From assembly GCA_902609095.1 (NCBI GenBank), contig CACLQQ010000005.1, positions 1 to 64,000 on the forward strand: DNA of 64,000 nucleotides, given 5' to 3'. The notes under the pieces were generated by a model. That model ran no database searches. It had not been told where the DNA came from and saw only the letters and a list, made by a program, of their open reading frames with translations. Of this stretch, positions 10,319-21,591 are shown one piece after another (the first letter of the stretch is position 1; the number at the start of each line of letters is the position of its first letter). A program made the translations under genes and the position numbers. This stretch comes from an uncultured Bacteroidota bacterium (GTDB lineage: Bacteria > Bacteroidota > Bacteroidia > Chitinophagales > Saprospiraceae).

Positions 10319-11473
10319 ATGGCACAAAGAGATTATTACGAAATATTAGGTGTACCAAAAAATGCTGAAGCTGATGCGATCAAGAAAGCGTACAGAAAAG
10401 TAGCACTTAAATATCACCCTGACCGAAATCCAGATAATAAAGAAGCCGAAAATAAATTCAAGGAGGCTGCAGAAGCATATGAAGTGCTAAGCGATGCGGA
10501 TAAAAAAGCTCGCTATGATCGGTTCGGACATGCTGGTGTAAACAATCAAGGAGGCTTCGGTGGTGGTGGCTCCATGAATATGGAAGACATCTTCGAGCAC
10601 TTTGGAGATATTTTCGGAGATGGTGGAAGTCCATTTGAAAGCTTCTTTGGCGGAGGCCGCAGTAGAAAATGGACTGGTGGACAAAAAGGATCTAACCTCA
10701 GAATTAAGGTATCTCTTACCATGGAAGAAGCCGCTAAAGGGGTAAAGAAAAAGATAAAGGTCAAAAAGCAAGTCGTTTGTAATACATGCAATGGGACTGG
10801 TGCTAAAGATTCCAACTCAATTAGCACCTGCGGAACATGTGGAGGTAGTGGAGTAGTCCGACAAATCAAAAATACGTTCTTAGGCCAAATGCAAACCACC
10901 GGTACCTGCCCTACTTGTAAGGGTACTGGAAAGATCATTACCTCATATTGTTCAGCTTGTAAAGGGGATGGACGAGTATATGCCGAGGAGATGATTGAAA
11001 TCGACATACCTGCTGGAGTAGGTGAGGGGATGCAATTATCGATGAGAGGTAAGGGAAACGCAGGTAAAGCCGGGGGGCCTGCTGGTGATCTCTTAATAGT
11101 AATCGGAGGGATAGAACATGGAGACTTTGTAAGAGATGGTCATAATGTGATCTATGATTTATTTTTGAACTTTGCTGATGCAGCATTAGGGACATCAGTA
11201 CAAGTGCCAACCTTAGATGGACAGGTAAAAATCAAGATTCCAGCGGGAACACCAGCGGGTAAGATATTCAGACTAAAAGGCAAAGGCTTCCCAGAAGTAC
11301 AAGGATATGGCAAAGGAGATCAATTGATCAATGTGAACATCTGGACACCAAAACAAGTTTCGGCAGATGAAATCGAGATGCTTGAGAAAATGAGGACTCT
11401 TCCAAACTTTCAACCAGCACCAGACAAATCAGAAAAAGGCTTTTTCGAACGTATGAAAGACTTGTTTGAATAA
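10319..11473 (+). CDS. dnaJ: Chaperone DnaJ
   Basis: J domain with HPD, G/F region, four CxxCxGxG repeats. Confidence 0.97.
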   Translation: MAQRDYYEILGVPKNAEADAIKKAYRKVALKYHPDRNPDNKEAENKFKEAAEAYEVLSDADKKARYDRFGHAGVNNQGGFGGGGSMNMEDIFEHFGDIFGDGGSPFESFFGGGRSRKWTGGQKGSNLRIKVSLTMEEAAKGVKKKIKVKKQVVCNTCNGTGAKDSNSISTCGTCGGSGVVRQIKNTFLGQMQTTGTCPTCKGTGKIITSYCSACKGDGRVYAEEMIEIDIPAGVGEGMQLSMRGKGNAGKAGGPAGDLLIVIGGIEHGDFVRDGHNVIYDLFLNFADAALGTSVQVPTLDGQVKIKIPAGTPAGKIFRLKGKGFPEVQGYGKGDQLINVNIWTPKQVSADEIEMLEKMRTLPNFQPAPDKSEKGFFERMKDLFE

Positions 11474-11901
11474 TGTTAAGTAGGTTCCCAGCTATCAGCT
11501 TAGTAGTATTAACTTTATTTAGCTGTACTCAATCGGCAAAATACTCAAGCCATGACTTAAGCAGTGGATGGTCATATGAAGATGTGGTTCAGTTTAATTT
11601 AGATGAAGACCAGCAGGCAGATGAAATAGAGATTATTGTGAATCATGATATGGAATATACATATGAAAACTTATATCTCAAATTAGATTTGACTGACGGA
11701 CAAAAGATGTTTTCTGATACCATAAGTATTCGATTATCTGATGATAAGGGTTTATGGAAATCCGATTGTTCTGGTACGGATTGTCTGCTTAATTATAACT
11801 ATACACATGCTGGCGAAAAGATTAGCTCATTGGTAATAGCTCAATTCTCTAGAGAGGAGACACTTAATGGCATTAACTCGATTGGGATAAACCTAAAGTA
11901 A
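11473..11901 (+). CDS. Small lipoprotein, unknown function; start overlaps the dnaJ stop by 1 nt
   Basis: ORF with lipobox LFSCTQ; TAATG overlap at 11471-11475. Confidence 0.6.
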   Translation: MLSRFPAISLVVLTLFSCTQSAKYSSHDLSSGWSYEDVVQFNLDEDQQADEIEIIVNHDMEYTYENLYLKLDLTDGQKMFSDTISIRLSDDKGLWKSDCSGTDCLLNYNYTHAGEKISSLVIAQFSREETLNGINSIGINLK

Positions 11902-11954
11902 GCTCTCTACAGATCTTATTACTTTTAGGGTGTTCAGTATATGCTAAGTTCATT

Positions 11955-12356
11955 ATGACCCAACCCCAGATAATTAAAAGACCCAAGGTAGAAATTGAAC
12001 CAGAATTACTTGCAATCATCAAAGCTGCTCCTCTCGAAGAAAGTCAAGTTATAATACACTGCATCGTCTCTGCTCCAATCTACGGTGAGATTGGTATCAG
12101 AATTTGGCCAAGTACTTACCTATATGGGAGCCCTGATGTTCATAAGAGTGTATTAGTACACTTCGAAAATATTACGGCTTATCCTGAATGGCAATACGTT
12201 GCTGCTGGCCGATCATCCTTTTTCACTTTATTCTTTAGTGGTTTACCGAAATCAGTCACACACTTTGATCTAATAGAAGAGATACCAGAATCAAATGGTT
12301 TTGAGGTAAGAGGTATAGAACGAAATGAATCTGATGTCTACTATGTTAGATTCTGA
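11955..12356 (+). CDS. Conserved small protein of unknown function
   Basis: 133-aa ORF with coherent composition and ATG start; looks like a Bacteroidota-conserved protein. Confidence 0.6.
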   Translation: MTQPQIIKRPKVEIEPELLAIIKAAPLEESQVIIHCIVSAPIYGEIGIRIWPSTYLYGSPDVHKSVLVHFENITAYPEWQYVAAGRSSFFTLFFSGLPKSVTHFDLIEEIPESNGFEVRGIERNESDVYYVRF

Positions 12357-12489
12357 TTACCTAATAATTATCATTATTGATGACTTAAATTCAATTCAAA
12401 GTTAATTAAACATATTAATAGGCTAATATCATTCTGATATATAAACATGGCATTGTGATATCTTAGTAATTCATCTAACGAATCATATC

Positions 12490-13824
12490 ATGTCTAAAGT
12501 CATTATCGGAGAAACAGAATATTTCAAAGGGATCAGTCAAATCCAATTTGAAGGGAAGGAGTCCAGAAACCCATTAGCCTTCAAATACTATGATCCTAAT
12601 AGAATCGTCAGTGGCAAAACGATGGCCGAACAGTTCAAGTTTGCTGTAGCGTATTGGCACAGCTTCTGTAATAATGGCGGAGACCCATTTGGCGTTGGCA
12701 CCAAGCTATATCCATGGAATACCTCTTGTGACCCTATCCAAAATGCAAAAAACAAAATGGATGCAGCATTTGAATTTCTCTCAAAACTGGGAGTTAATTA
12801 CTTCTGCTTCCATGATGTTGACTTAATAGATGAAGGGAGTTCCCTATCGGAAACAGAATACCGCTTACAGGCCATAACAGACTATGGGCTTGAAAAAATG
12901 AAGGGTACTGATATCAAGGTTCTTTGGGGTACCGCAAACTTATTCAGCAATCCTAGATATATGAACGGTGCGGCGACTAATCCTGATTTTAATACTGTGG
13001 CCTATGCTGGTGCACAAGTTAAGAATGCCATTGATGCTACTATCAAGTTAGGTGGTGAGAACTATGTCTTCTGGGGAGGTCGAGAAGGGTATATGTCCCT
13101 ACTTAATACTAATATGAAACGCGAACTGGATAATATCGCTCAGTTCTTCCATATGGCAAAAGACTATGCTCGTGCTCGAGGCTTCAAAGGAGATTTCTTA
13201 ATTGAACCTAAACCCGCAGAACCTTCTAAACACCAATATGATTTTGATGCCGCTACGGTGACTGGATTCCTTCGAGAATATAATCTGTTCGATGATTTCA
13301 AACTAAACCTTGAAGTGAATCATGCCACCTTAGCTAATCATACCATGGCCCATGAAATGCAAGTCGCAGCCAATGCTGGCTTATTAGGTAGTATGGATGC
13401 AAACCGTGGGGACTATCAAAATGGTTGGGATACAGACCAGTTCCCTGTTGATCTATATGAACTTACCGAGATGATGTTGGTATTCTTAGATGCTGGTGGG
13501 TTCCAAGGCGGTGGAGGTATCAATTTTGATGCTAAGACCAGAAGAAATAGCACGGACTTAACTGATCTATTCTACGCTCATATTGGCGGTATAGATGCTT
13601 TTGCCAGATCATTAATTATTGCTGATCGGATTAAGTCAGAATCGGATTATGACTCTTTGCGCTCTGATAGATATTCCTCATTTGACTCTGGAATAGGATT
13701 GGAATTTACAGATGGTAAGCTGTCCCTATCTGATCTTCATAAACTTGCTCATCAACAGGGAGAGCCTCAACAAATTAGTGGTAAACAAGAATTGTATGAG
13801 AATATTATTAATCAGTTCATATGA
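12490..13824 (+). CDS. xylA: Xylose isomerase
   Basis: [68 protein letters not shown]. Confidence 0.97.
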   Translation: MSKVIIGETEYFKGISQIQFEGKESRNPLAFKYYDPNRIVSGKTMAEQFKFAVAYWHSFCNNGGDPFGVGTKLYPWNTSCDPIQNAKNKMDAAFEFLSKLGVNYFCFHDVDLIDEGSSLSETEYRLQAITDYGLEKMKGTDIKVLWGTANLFSNPRYMNGAATNPDFNTVAYAGAQVKNAIDATIKLGGENYVFWGGREGYMSLLNTNMKRELDNIAQFFHMAKDYARARGFKGDFLIEPKPAEPSKHQYDFDAATVTGFLREYNLFDDFKLNLEVNHATLANHTMAHEMQVAANAGLLGSMDANRGDYQNGWDTDQFPVDLYELTEMMLVFLDAGGFQGGGGINFDAKTRRNSTDLTDLFYAHIGGIDAFARSLIIADRIKSESDYDSLRSDRYSSFDSGIGLEFTDGKLSLSDLHKLAHQQGEPQQISGKQELYENIINQFI

Positions 13825-14245
13825 CGTATAATTCACAGCAAATGATATATCAATTATATTTTCGCTTCAAGCGTTTTCGCCATAAGTATTTAATAATGAA
13901 TGTTTTAATTATTTTTAAGGAAGGTGTACTACATACCTAATTGATGCATCAACGACCAAAAGACACAGGGCTTGTCGCTAATTATACTGCCGACATGGTA
14001 TTTATATTTCAATAATTCTTTAGACGACAGCTCACTCAGTATTTAGTTAGGTTTATTAATGCATTGTCGAACTTTTTAATATATTAAAAGCACTGGTATA
14101 TGTGAATTGCTAATATGTTACTTACCGTTCTCTACATCATATAAAAACAAGTTCATCCTAAATTTTAATTATCGGATGGTGGGATTTAGCATCTTTGTAT
14201 ACTTTACATATTTCTCTTCGAACGAGTAGAAGAGAAATCAGAAGA

Positions 14246-16717
14246 ATGAACGTCATGAAGGTATTGAAATTTGGAGGGACTTCTGTTGCCCTGCCCGAAC
14301 ACATTAGATCAATAGGTGCATCAATAGAACAACGTAAAAAATCAGAAAAACTAACTATCGTCTGCTCTGCATTTGGAGGTGTTACAGACCAATTAATTGA
14401 TACGGCTCAAACGGCATCAAAGGGAAATGCAGCCTATCAACAGATTATAGATGACATTTACAATCGCCATCAAGAAGCAATCAAAGACCTTATTAATGAT
14501 GAGCTGTTAGCCAACAGTGTTAGCCTACATGTACAGAATAATTTTGATGTGCTGTCTGACTTACTCAAAGGGGTATACTTGGTACGAGAAGCTTCTCTTA
14601 GAACCATGGATTATGTTCTTTCTTTTGGAGAACGAAATTCTAATTATATCATAGCCTCTTACTTCAACAGTGTTGGTATATCGAGTAATTATACAGACGC
14701 TAGAGAACTAATTAAAACGAATAAAGAATTTGGCAGAGCCAAGGTAATTCCTAAAGTTTCGGACCAACTGATCAAAGCATACTACAAGGAACATAGTAAT
14801 GTTATCAATATAGTCACTGGCTTTATTGCTTCTGACCAAAGTGGCTTAACAACCACTTTAGGACGGGGAGGGTCCGACTATACTGCAGCTTTGTTAGCAA
14901 GTGCGTTAAATGCTGAAGTATTAGAAATCTGGACAGATGTAGATGGTGTTCTAACATCAAATCCACGAATTGTCGGTAATGCCTATACTATACCATCTCT
15001 AAGCTATGATGAGGCTATGGAACTTTCACACTTCGGAGCGAAAGTTATCTATCCACCTACCATCCAGCCAGCCCTATCCAAGTCAATACCAATTTATATC
15101 AAAAACACTTTCAATCAAGACTTTGTAGGAACACTGATTAGTAAGGAAAAAACAGAAGATAACGGGCGTCAGATTACTGGAGTTACCTCAATATCCAACA
15201 TAGCACTCATGACTCTGGCTGGAAGTGGCTTGATGGGAATCCCTGGTTCTGCAGCACGCCTATTTGATTGTTTAGGTCGACATGGTGTGAATATAATCAT
15301 GATCACTCAGGCATCCTCAGAGCATTCAATATGCTTCGCTGTAAACTCTCAAGATGTTAAGAGAGCCATAGAAGCGGTACACGAAGAATTCGCCACTCAA
15401 ATGAAGAGTGATCTTGTCCAAAAGTTAAAGGCAGAAAAGGATCTGTCCTTAATTGCAGTTATAGGAGAAAATATGAAGAGTGTCCCAGGATTAGCTGGAA
15501 GCCTCTTTAAATCCCTTGGTAACAATGGAATCAATATTATAGCAATAGCTCAAGGCTCATCAGAACTGAATATATCCTTCGCAATCAAAAAAGATAATGA
15601 GAAAAAGGCATTGAATTTAGTACATGATGCTTTCTTTCTATCCGAAAATAAAGGATTAAATGTATTCTTAGTTGGAGTAGGTCTCATAGGAAGTACCCTG
15701 CTGAAACAAATACATGAACAGTATAATAGATTGCTAAAAGAACTCAACCTTGATATACAGGTCATTGGAATAGCCAACTCTACGAAGATGCTATTTGATG
15801 CTGATGGTATTGATCTATCAAGGTGGAGAGAGGTTTTAGATGCTGATGGATTGGCCTCCAGTTTTACTGGATTTGTGAATAGGATAAAAGAGTTTAATTA
15901 TGCCAACTCCATATTCATCGACTGTACAGCCAATCTTGAGATTGCTGATTACTATGAAGACATCCTTAATAATAGTATATCGATATCTACAGCTAATAAA
16001 GTAGCAGCCTCTGCTGATTATGACCAGTTTAGGAAACTCAAGCAAACTGCCGTTACTAAGAATGTACACTTCTTGTTTGAGACTAATGTGGGTGCTGGTT
16101 TGCCTGTACTCTCCACGCTCGAAGGATTAGTTAGAAGTGGTGACAAGATAGAAAGCATACATGCAGTAATCTCTGGGTCCTTATCTTTCATCTTTAACAA
16201 TTATGAGCCGGATAAGAACTTCAAAAACTTAATCCTTGAAGCCAGAGAAAAGGGATATACCGAACCAGATCCACGAGATGATCTCTCTGGGCAGGATATC
16301 AAAAGAAAAATCATCATTCTTGCGAGGGTAGCAGGAAATCACATAGAACCCGAAGAGGTTTCCGTAGAGGCCATATTGCCTCAATCCTGTATGGATGCTG
16401 AGACTATAGATGATTTCTTTGTTGAGTTAGAGCAACATGATGCACACTTTAGAGGGCTCATTGAAAAAGCTCATGCCCAAAACGCTAAGCTAAGATACAT
16501 TGCCTCATTAGTAGATGGTAAAGCTTCAATTCACTTAGAGATGGTAAGCTCTGATAGTCCGTTCTACAATTTAGCAAGTACTGATAACATGATCGTATTC
16601 CACACCGAACGCTACAAAGAACGACCATTGGTGGTCCAAGGGCCGGGTGCAGGTGCAGATGTCACAGCAGCTGGTGTATTTGCAGAGATTATCCAACTAG
16701 GGAATGTGAGGGTCTAA
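14246..16717 (+). CDS. thrA: Bifunctional aspartokinase / homoserine dehydrogenase I
   Basis: MKVLKFGGTSVA, GRGGSDYTAALLA, two ACT domains, ETNVGAGLPVL. Start taken at the internal ATG 14246; track ORF begins at 14195. Confidence 0.95.
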   Translation: MNVMKVLKFGGTSVALPEHIRSIGASIEQRKKSEKLTIVCSAFGGVTDQLIDTAQTASKGNAAYQQIIDDIYNRHQEAIKDLINDELLANSVSLHVQNNFDVLSDLLKGVYLVREASLRTMDYVLSFGERNSNYIIASYFNSVGISSNYTDARELIKTNKEFGRAKVIPKVSDQLIKAYYKEHSNVINIVTGFIASDQSGLTTTLGRGGSDYTAALLASALNAEVLEIWTDVDGVLTSNPRIVGNAYTIPSLSYDEAMELSHFGAKVIYPPTIQPALSKSIPIYIKNTFNQDFVGTLISKEKTEDNGRQITGVTSISNIALMTLAGSGLMGIPGSAARLFDCLGRHGVNIIMITQASSEHSICFAVNSQDVKRAIEAVHEEFATQMKSDLVQKLKAEKDLSLIAVIGENMKSVPGLAGSLFKSLGNNGINIIAIAQGSSELNISFAIKKDNEKKALNLVHDAFFLSENKGLNVFLVGVGLIGSTLLKQIHEQYNRLLKELNLDIQVIGIANSTKMLFDADGIDLSRWREVLDADGLASSFTGFVNRIKEFNYANSIFIDCTANLEIADYYEDILNNSISISTANKVAASADYDQFRKLKQTAVTKNVHFLFETNVGAGLPVLSTLEGLVRSGDKIESIHAVISGSLSFIFNNYEPDKNFKNLILEAREKGYTEPDPRDDLSGQDIKRKIIILARVAGNHIEPEEVSVEAILPQSCMDAETIDDFFVELEQHDAHFRGLIEKAHAQNAKLRYIASLVDGKASIHLEMVSSDSPFYNLASTDNMIVFHTERYKERPLVVQGPGAGADVTAAGVFAEIIQLGNVRV

Positions 16718-16879
16718 CTTTTAGTGATGTAATCGTAAGGTAATAGAGACGACAAGCACATGGATCTATAAGTTCTGGACTACTCAGTTTCTTTTAAATA
16801 ATAAATATGCTTGCTGACGAAAAACCATATGAGTTATCTTTTAGCTGCCACATTAAGATAAAATTCTTTGGACTCATTG

Positions 16880-17245
16880 ACACATGCAAATTTGACTTTC
16901 CATTATTTTACCAAGGCCATGATAAACTCACATGACAGAAGTCAAGTTAACTAAAGGTCCATAAATTAAATTATGCCAGATATTTTCAATGGTGCGTATA
17001 TTTTTTAGGTCTTCATTTAAAGGTCCTATCAATATTCTTTTTCTACGCAAAACTTTGTCTTCACCACTCAGATTTTAGAACTTCATTTTTCCGCGCCATT
17101 TATGGATCAGACTAATCACATCTTTCCATAAATATTCCACCAGAATATTTGATACGGATAGCCTCTATCTGCGTAGAGTTCACCAACCATATTTTTTACT
17201 CAACAATTGATTGCCTTCGACTTTTGCGATTGTCAATATTCACAT
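16880..17245 (-). mobile_element. Decayed IS982-family transposase remnant (3' part)
   Basis: Minus-strand translation, joining frames: MVGELYADRGY / VSNILVEYLWKDVISLIHKWRGKMKF*NLSGEDKVLRRKRILIGPLNEDLKNIRTIENIWHNLIYGPLVNLTSVM*. Matches the IS982 C-terminal pattern (DKGY..LIH.IR.NMKN..LLRKR.IIE..NDeLKNI.qIEHsRHRS..NFLVNL). Confidence 0.65.
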
Positions 17246-17271
17246 CCGATATGTGATATGATAAAGATTCG

Positions 17272-18050
17272 TCAGTGGCTGATAATACAATAGTCCTTAA
17301 TTTCTGGGACACCCTGTTCGTTGATATGTAGAGTAAACAGGTCCTCTGTAGTCCTCGCGCTCATATTCACTCCCGAAGATCTTATCTCAGGAACAGGATA
17401 TGTCATACCATTATATTTCAAACTATATGTTGATCCTGACTCAGGCCTTAATACAAACTTTCCGAAACCAAATTCATTGGTTTCAAAATCATTAATCCCT
17501 TCACCATTTTGGACAATTTCAATTTCTCCTTCAATTCCCTTTCCTGCTTGGTCCAACTTAATCCCAACAATAGCAACTACTTCTGAAATAAGTTCACCTC
17601 CCTCAGGGAAAGCACTCAATACAATATCAGCAGCCCATGATCTTCTTCTTGAGCTTCCTTACCTATAACCTGGATCGCCTTTCGATAAAAGAACTCTGGA
17701 TCAAAATTTCGCATAGAGCTGGTATATGCTCTAAGCGTCATTAACTGAGAGTTTAACTCATAAGAATTCTCTATGGTCCCTGCTGCTCGTCCATCATCAA
17801 GCTTAATCTGTTGGAATGATATCTTATCTCCCTTATCGTCGATCAATTCTACATACAGAACCTGGCTCAAAATAATCGAAGCATCAATGCTTTGCTCCGT
17901 GAGATATGCACTATATTAAATTTCTTCACCAGCACCATATTCAGTTCGATCGGTATGGATATAAACTTTTTCTTAAGGAAATACATCAGGTTGAGCTCGC
18001 ATCCATTGATTAACTAATCCAAAAACAAGTGTCAACACCAACCATTTCAT
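17272..18050 (-). pseudogene. N-terminal remnant of an MG2/alpha-2-macroglobulin-like surface protein
   Basis: MKWLVLTLVFGLVNQWMRAQPDVFP*EKVYIHTDRTEYGAGEEI*YSAYLTEQ...SQLMTLRAYTSSMRNFDPEFFYRKAIQV then frameshift to FPEGGELISEVVAIVGIKLDQAGKGIEGEI. In-frame TAA at 17973-17975 and 17916-17918. Confidence 0.65.
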
Positions 18051-18207
18051 CTTTCCTTTTTTCATTCCCCTTAATTATATGTTCCAAGTATCATTTATAT
18101 TAGTTAAAATAACATAGATCAGCAGATAATCTGTTTTAACTTAACACAAATAAAACAACTGATTAGAATTTGAATCGTTAAGTATTACATACTAACTAAT
18201 CTTTAAT

Positions 18208-18942
18208 ATGAAAAAAAGAACCTTTGTTAAGGTCAGCTCAATATTGCTCGCCGGAACCGCTGTAAGTCCCATCATTAAATCTTGCGATACTCCGAGAAAA
18301 AAACACAAGTCAGTTACTGATAGTTCTGATCAACCATCAGGAGTTTTTACACTCCCAGACTTAGGCTATGATTTCAATGCTTTAGAACCTAACATTGACG
18401 CTATGACGATGGAGATTCATCATGACAGACACCACGCAGGTTATGTACGAAAATTTAATGCAGCATTGGAAGGTTCGACCATGACAGGAAAGAGTTTGAA
18501 TGAGGTAATGGCGGCTATGGGACCAGATGATACTAGCATTAGAAACAATGGTGGTGGACACTTCAACCACTCTTTATTTTGGAGTGTGATGTCCCCTAAT
18601 GGAGGTGGTATTCCATCAGGAAATTTGGCAGATGCTATTAACAGAACTTTTGACAACTTTGAGAGCTTCAAAGAGCAATTCTCTAAAGCAGCAGGAACAA
18701 GGTTTGGCTCAGGTTGGGCCTGGTTATCTCAAGGTGCGGATGGAAAACTATTCGTGAGCTCTACACCTAATCAGGACAATCCAATGATGGACAATGTAGT
18801 TTCCGAGGTTGGAACACCTCTATTAGGCATAGATATATGGGAGCACGCATATTATCTCAACTACCAGAACAAGCGTGGCGACTACATCAACAACTTTTTC
18901 AATGTAATTAACTGGGATGCTGTAGCATCTCGATTAGCATAA
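18208..18942 (+). CDS. Superoxide dismutase (Fe/Mn family) with N-terminal export/lipoprotein-like signal
   Basis: MEIHHDRHHAGYVRKFN, GSGWAWLS, DIWEHAYYLNYQNKRGDYI; N-terminal MKKRTFVKVSSILLAGTAVSPIIKSC. Confidence 0.93.
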   Translation: MKKRTFVKVSSILLAGTAVSPIIKSCDTPRKKHKSVTDSSDQPSGVFTLPDLGYDFNALEPNIDAMTMEIHHDRHHAGYVRKFNAALEGSTMTGKSLNEVMAAMGPDDTSIRNNGGGHFNHSLFWSVMSPNGGGIPSGNLADAINRTFDNFESFKEQFSKAAGTRFGSGWAWLSQGADGKLFVSSTPNQDNPMMDNVVSEVGTPLLGIDIWEHAYYLNYQNKRGDYINNFFNVINWDAVASRLA

Positions 18943-18969
18943 ATAAACCAATCTCAGATTTGATGAGAG

Positions 18970-19004
18970 ACCCGGACTAGCAGAAATGTGGTTCGGGTTT
19001 TTTA
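18970..19004 (+). terminator. Intrinsic terminator after the SOD gene
   Basis: ACCCGGAC (18970-18977) / GTTCGGGT (18991-18998), one G-T wobble, followed by a T-run. Confidence 0.75.
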
Positions 19005-19015
19005 ATGAAGTCATT

Positions 19016-20599
19016 ATGAAAACACTTTTGCAGGTCTTCCTTCTTTTGATCTTTCCTGTAGCTCTTATAGGGCAAAATGGATCACCATATGATTGCATCA
19101 ATAATCATCTTGAATATCTCCAGCCCGATCAATTTGATCCTTTGCTTTCTGCCAAAAGCTTCTATGGTTCTGATTCATTAAGTATGGTAGAATATTCCAA
19201 AAAGCTCAAGCAAATCTATGATGGTAAGGGACTATATGTGTTTTTAGACAATATCAGTGCTGATCATAACTACTATGATAGCATCAGACAACGTTCTATA
19301 TTTTATCCCTTTCCCTCAGAGTTACCTAAGATATATGTACGATCTATCGATGGTCAGTGGTATTATCCCACAGAAGTCCGGGACGCTATATATGAATATC
19401 ATCAAGAAACCTATCCATTAGGTCTTCATCTCTTGATGAATGCATTACCTCATAATTCTCATACAGAACTTTTTGGGGTCTCATTATGGCAGATTATCGG
19501 ATCTATTATACTGATCGCTCTTTTTGTAATCCTATTCTTTCTCTTCAGAGCAATCAGTATGAAGGGGTTGAGGGCCATAAGCGCAACCTCGATCAACTTT
19601 TTTCATAACCATCAGAAGTTATTTCAGCGGATATCCACTCTTATTAGTGCACTGATTGCATTTAATATTACCAAGGTGCTGTTACCTGGTCTCCAGTTTG
19701 GTCCGAAAACCTCTTGGTTGATTATTAGCTTCCTTAAGATTATCACTGCGCTGCTGATTATGATTCTTATCCTCAAAGTAGTAGATATCATCTATCAGTA
19801 TTTCTATCGATTTACACAGTCCACCAGCAGTAAAATGGATGAGCAGCTGCTCCCTGTACTGAAAAGAGCAATACAAATTATCCTTTTGTCTTTCTGGTTA
19901 ATCTACCTCCTTACCTTATTGAACGTCGATGTAACCGCGCTGTTAGCAGGTATTTCTATAGGTGGTGTCGCCGTAGCCTTGGCAGCACAGGACACTATTA
20001 AAAATCTCTTTGGGTCCGTTACCATATTCATGGATAAGCCCTTCCAGATTGGGGATTGGATTAAGTTTGGAAACGTTGAAGGTACCGTAGAGGAAGTAGG
20101 TTTTCGGTCAACCCGCATACGCTCATTCGAAAACAGCCTCATGTCCGTTCCTAATGCTCGATTGCTCGACACCAGTGTCAATAATTATGGTTTACGACAT
20201 TATCGACGTTTCAAAACGACCATCCAGATTACCTATGATACTCCCCCAGATAAGATTGAAATCTTTGTAGAACATATCAGAAAAATAACGGAGTTACACC
20301 CATATATTGTGAACGAGAGAACACAGATCCATTTTAATAACATGTCGGAGTCATCTCTCAATATTCTCTTCTATACCTTTTTTGATGTCGCTGATTGGGA
20401 AATGGAGTTGAAAGCCAAACAAGAAATCCTATTGGCTATTATGAAGTTGGCTGAGCAGATGGATATCAACTTTGCCTACCCAAGTATCTCTATTTACCAG
20501 TCTAATGAAAGAATGAAATCTAAAAGTCGTAATTTCGTTTCAACTGCATTCATTGATGACTATCAAAAAACACTTAATGATTCTTATGATCAGACATAG
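19016..20599 (+). CDS. MscS-family mechanosensitive ion channel
   Basis: Signal peptide MKTLLQVFLLLIFPVALIGQ; ALAAQDTIKNLFGSVTIFMDKPFQIGDWIKFGNVEGTVEEVGFRSTRIR. Confidence 0.9.
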   Translation: MKTLLQVFLLLIFPVALIGQNGSPYDCINNHLEYLQPDQFDPLLSAKSFYGSDSLSMVEYSKKLKQIYDGKGLYVFLDNISADHNYYDSIRQRSIFYPFPSELPKIYVRSIDGQWYYPTEVRDAIYEYHQETYPLGLHLLMNALPHNSHTELFGVSLWQIIGSIILIALFVILFFLFRAISMKGLRAISATSINFFHNHQKLFQRISTLISALIAFNITKVLLPGLQFGPKTSWLIISFLKIITALLIMILILKVVDIIYQYFYRFTQSTSSKMDEQLLPVLKRAIQIILLSFWLIYLLTLLNVDVTALLAGISIGGVAVALAAQDTIKNLFGSVTIFMDKPFQIGDWIKFGNVEGTVEEVGFRSTRIRSFENSLMSVPNARLLDTSVNNYGLRHYRRFKTTIQITYDTPPDKIEIFVEHIRKITELHPYIVNERTQIHFNNMSESSLNILFYTFFDVADWEMELKAKQEILLAIMKLAEQMDINFAYPSISIYQSNERMKSKSRNFVSTAFIDDYQKTLNDSYDQT

Positions 20600-20649
20600 C
20601 CTCATGTGACCTCGATATCCTTACCTTCGCAAGGTTTTACGATTATCAG

Positions 20650-21591
20650 ATGGCTAAGAGACAACAAGTCGTTAAGGTTTTTGCACCAGCAACTGTCGCT
20701 AATGTAGCAGTTGGTTATGATATTTTAGGGTTCGCTATAGAACGACCAGGTGACGAGATTATAGCGAGAGCAAGTCCGACTCCAGGATTACGGATCACTA
20801 AAATTCATGGTACTACTAAAAAGCTTCCGCTTGATCCAGCTAAAAACACAGCAGGTTTAGGAGCTTTGAAATTGTTAGAAGATCTGGACATGCTCGATGA
20901 AGGCATCGAATTAGAAATCTACAAGAAAATGCCCTTCGGCAGTGGTATGGGCTCTAGCGCCGCTAGTGCTGCAGCGGGTGTTCTCGCGGTGAATGAACTT
21001 CTAGGGAAACCTCTACAAAAAAGAGAATTAGCTAAGTATGCAGTTCTTGGAGAGAGTGCAGCAGATGGAGCTATTCATGGTGATAACGTTATTCCTTCCT
21101 TATTGGGAGGTATTATTCTCATTAGAGACAATACTACTTGTGATTTCATTAAACTTCCGACTCCGAGAGGTATGAGTGTCTTCTTAATATATCCAGAGAT
21201 AGAAATTCTTACTAAGGATGCCAGAGCCGTATTGAGCGATCAAGTTGATCTTTCGCAACTGATTGGACAGACGGGTAACATGGCGGCGTTTGTTGCCAGC
21301 CTCTATACATCTGACTTTGAACTGATGAAACGTAGCCTAAAGGACCACGTCATCGAACCTCAACGAGCACAATTAATTCCTCACTTCTATGGCTTACAGG
21401 ATATAGCACTTAAGCATGGTGCTATGAACTATACGATCAGTGGAGCAGGCCCAAGTATGTTTGGTTTTGCTCAGAATACACTCATCGCTGAGAATGCTGT
21501 AAAGGAAATCACCGAATTTTTAAATCTGACGTCCATACGCTCACAAGCTTATATATCACCGATTAATAATCAGGGGGCTTATAAGATGTAA
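20650..21591 (+). CDS. thrB: Homoserine kinase
   Basis: VKVFAPATVANVAVGYDILGFA, KMPFGSGMGSSAASAAAG, YTISGAGPSMFGF. Confidence 0.96.
   Translation: MAKRQQVVKVFAPATVANVAVGYDILGFAIERPGDEIIARASPTPGLRITKIHGTTKKLPLDPAKNTAGLGALKLLEDLDMLDEGIELEIYKKMPFGSGMGSSAASAAAGVLAVNELLGKPLQKRELAKYAVLGESAADGAIHGDNVIPSLLGGIILIRDNTTCDFIKLPTPRGMSVFLIYPEIEILTKDARAVLSDQVDLSQLIGQTGNMAAFVASLYTSDFELMKRSLKDHVIEPQRAQLIPHFYGLQDIALKHGAMNYTISGAGPSMFGFAQNTLIAENAVKEITEFLNLTSIRSQAYISPINNQGAYKM

Noticed and set aside
10487-11210. Antisense ORFs over dnaJ (94, 153 and 90 aa)
   Set aside because: Shadow ORFs opposite a clear dnaJ; low-complexity translations. The same reasoning applies to other antisense ORFs over mutY, gldE, thrA, thrC, rpsB, tsf and the Lhr-like helicase.
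13830-14190. Possible mobile element or pseudogene between xylA and thrA
   Set aside because: Translations in the frames I read gave no recognisable family.
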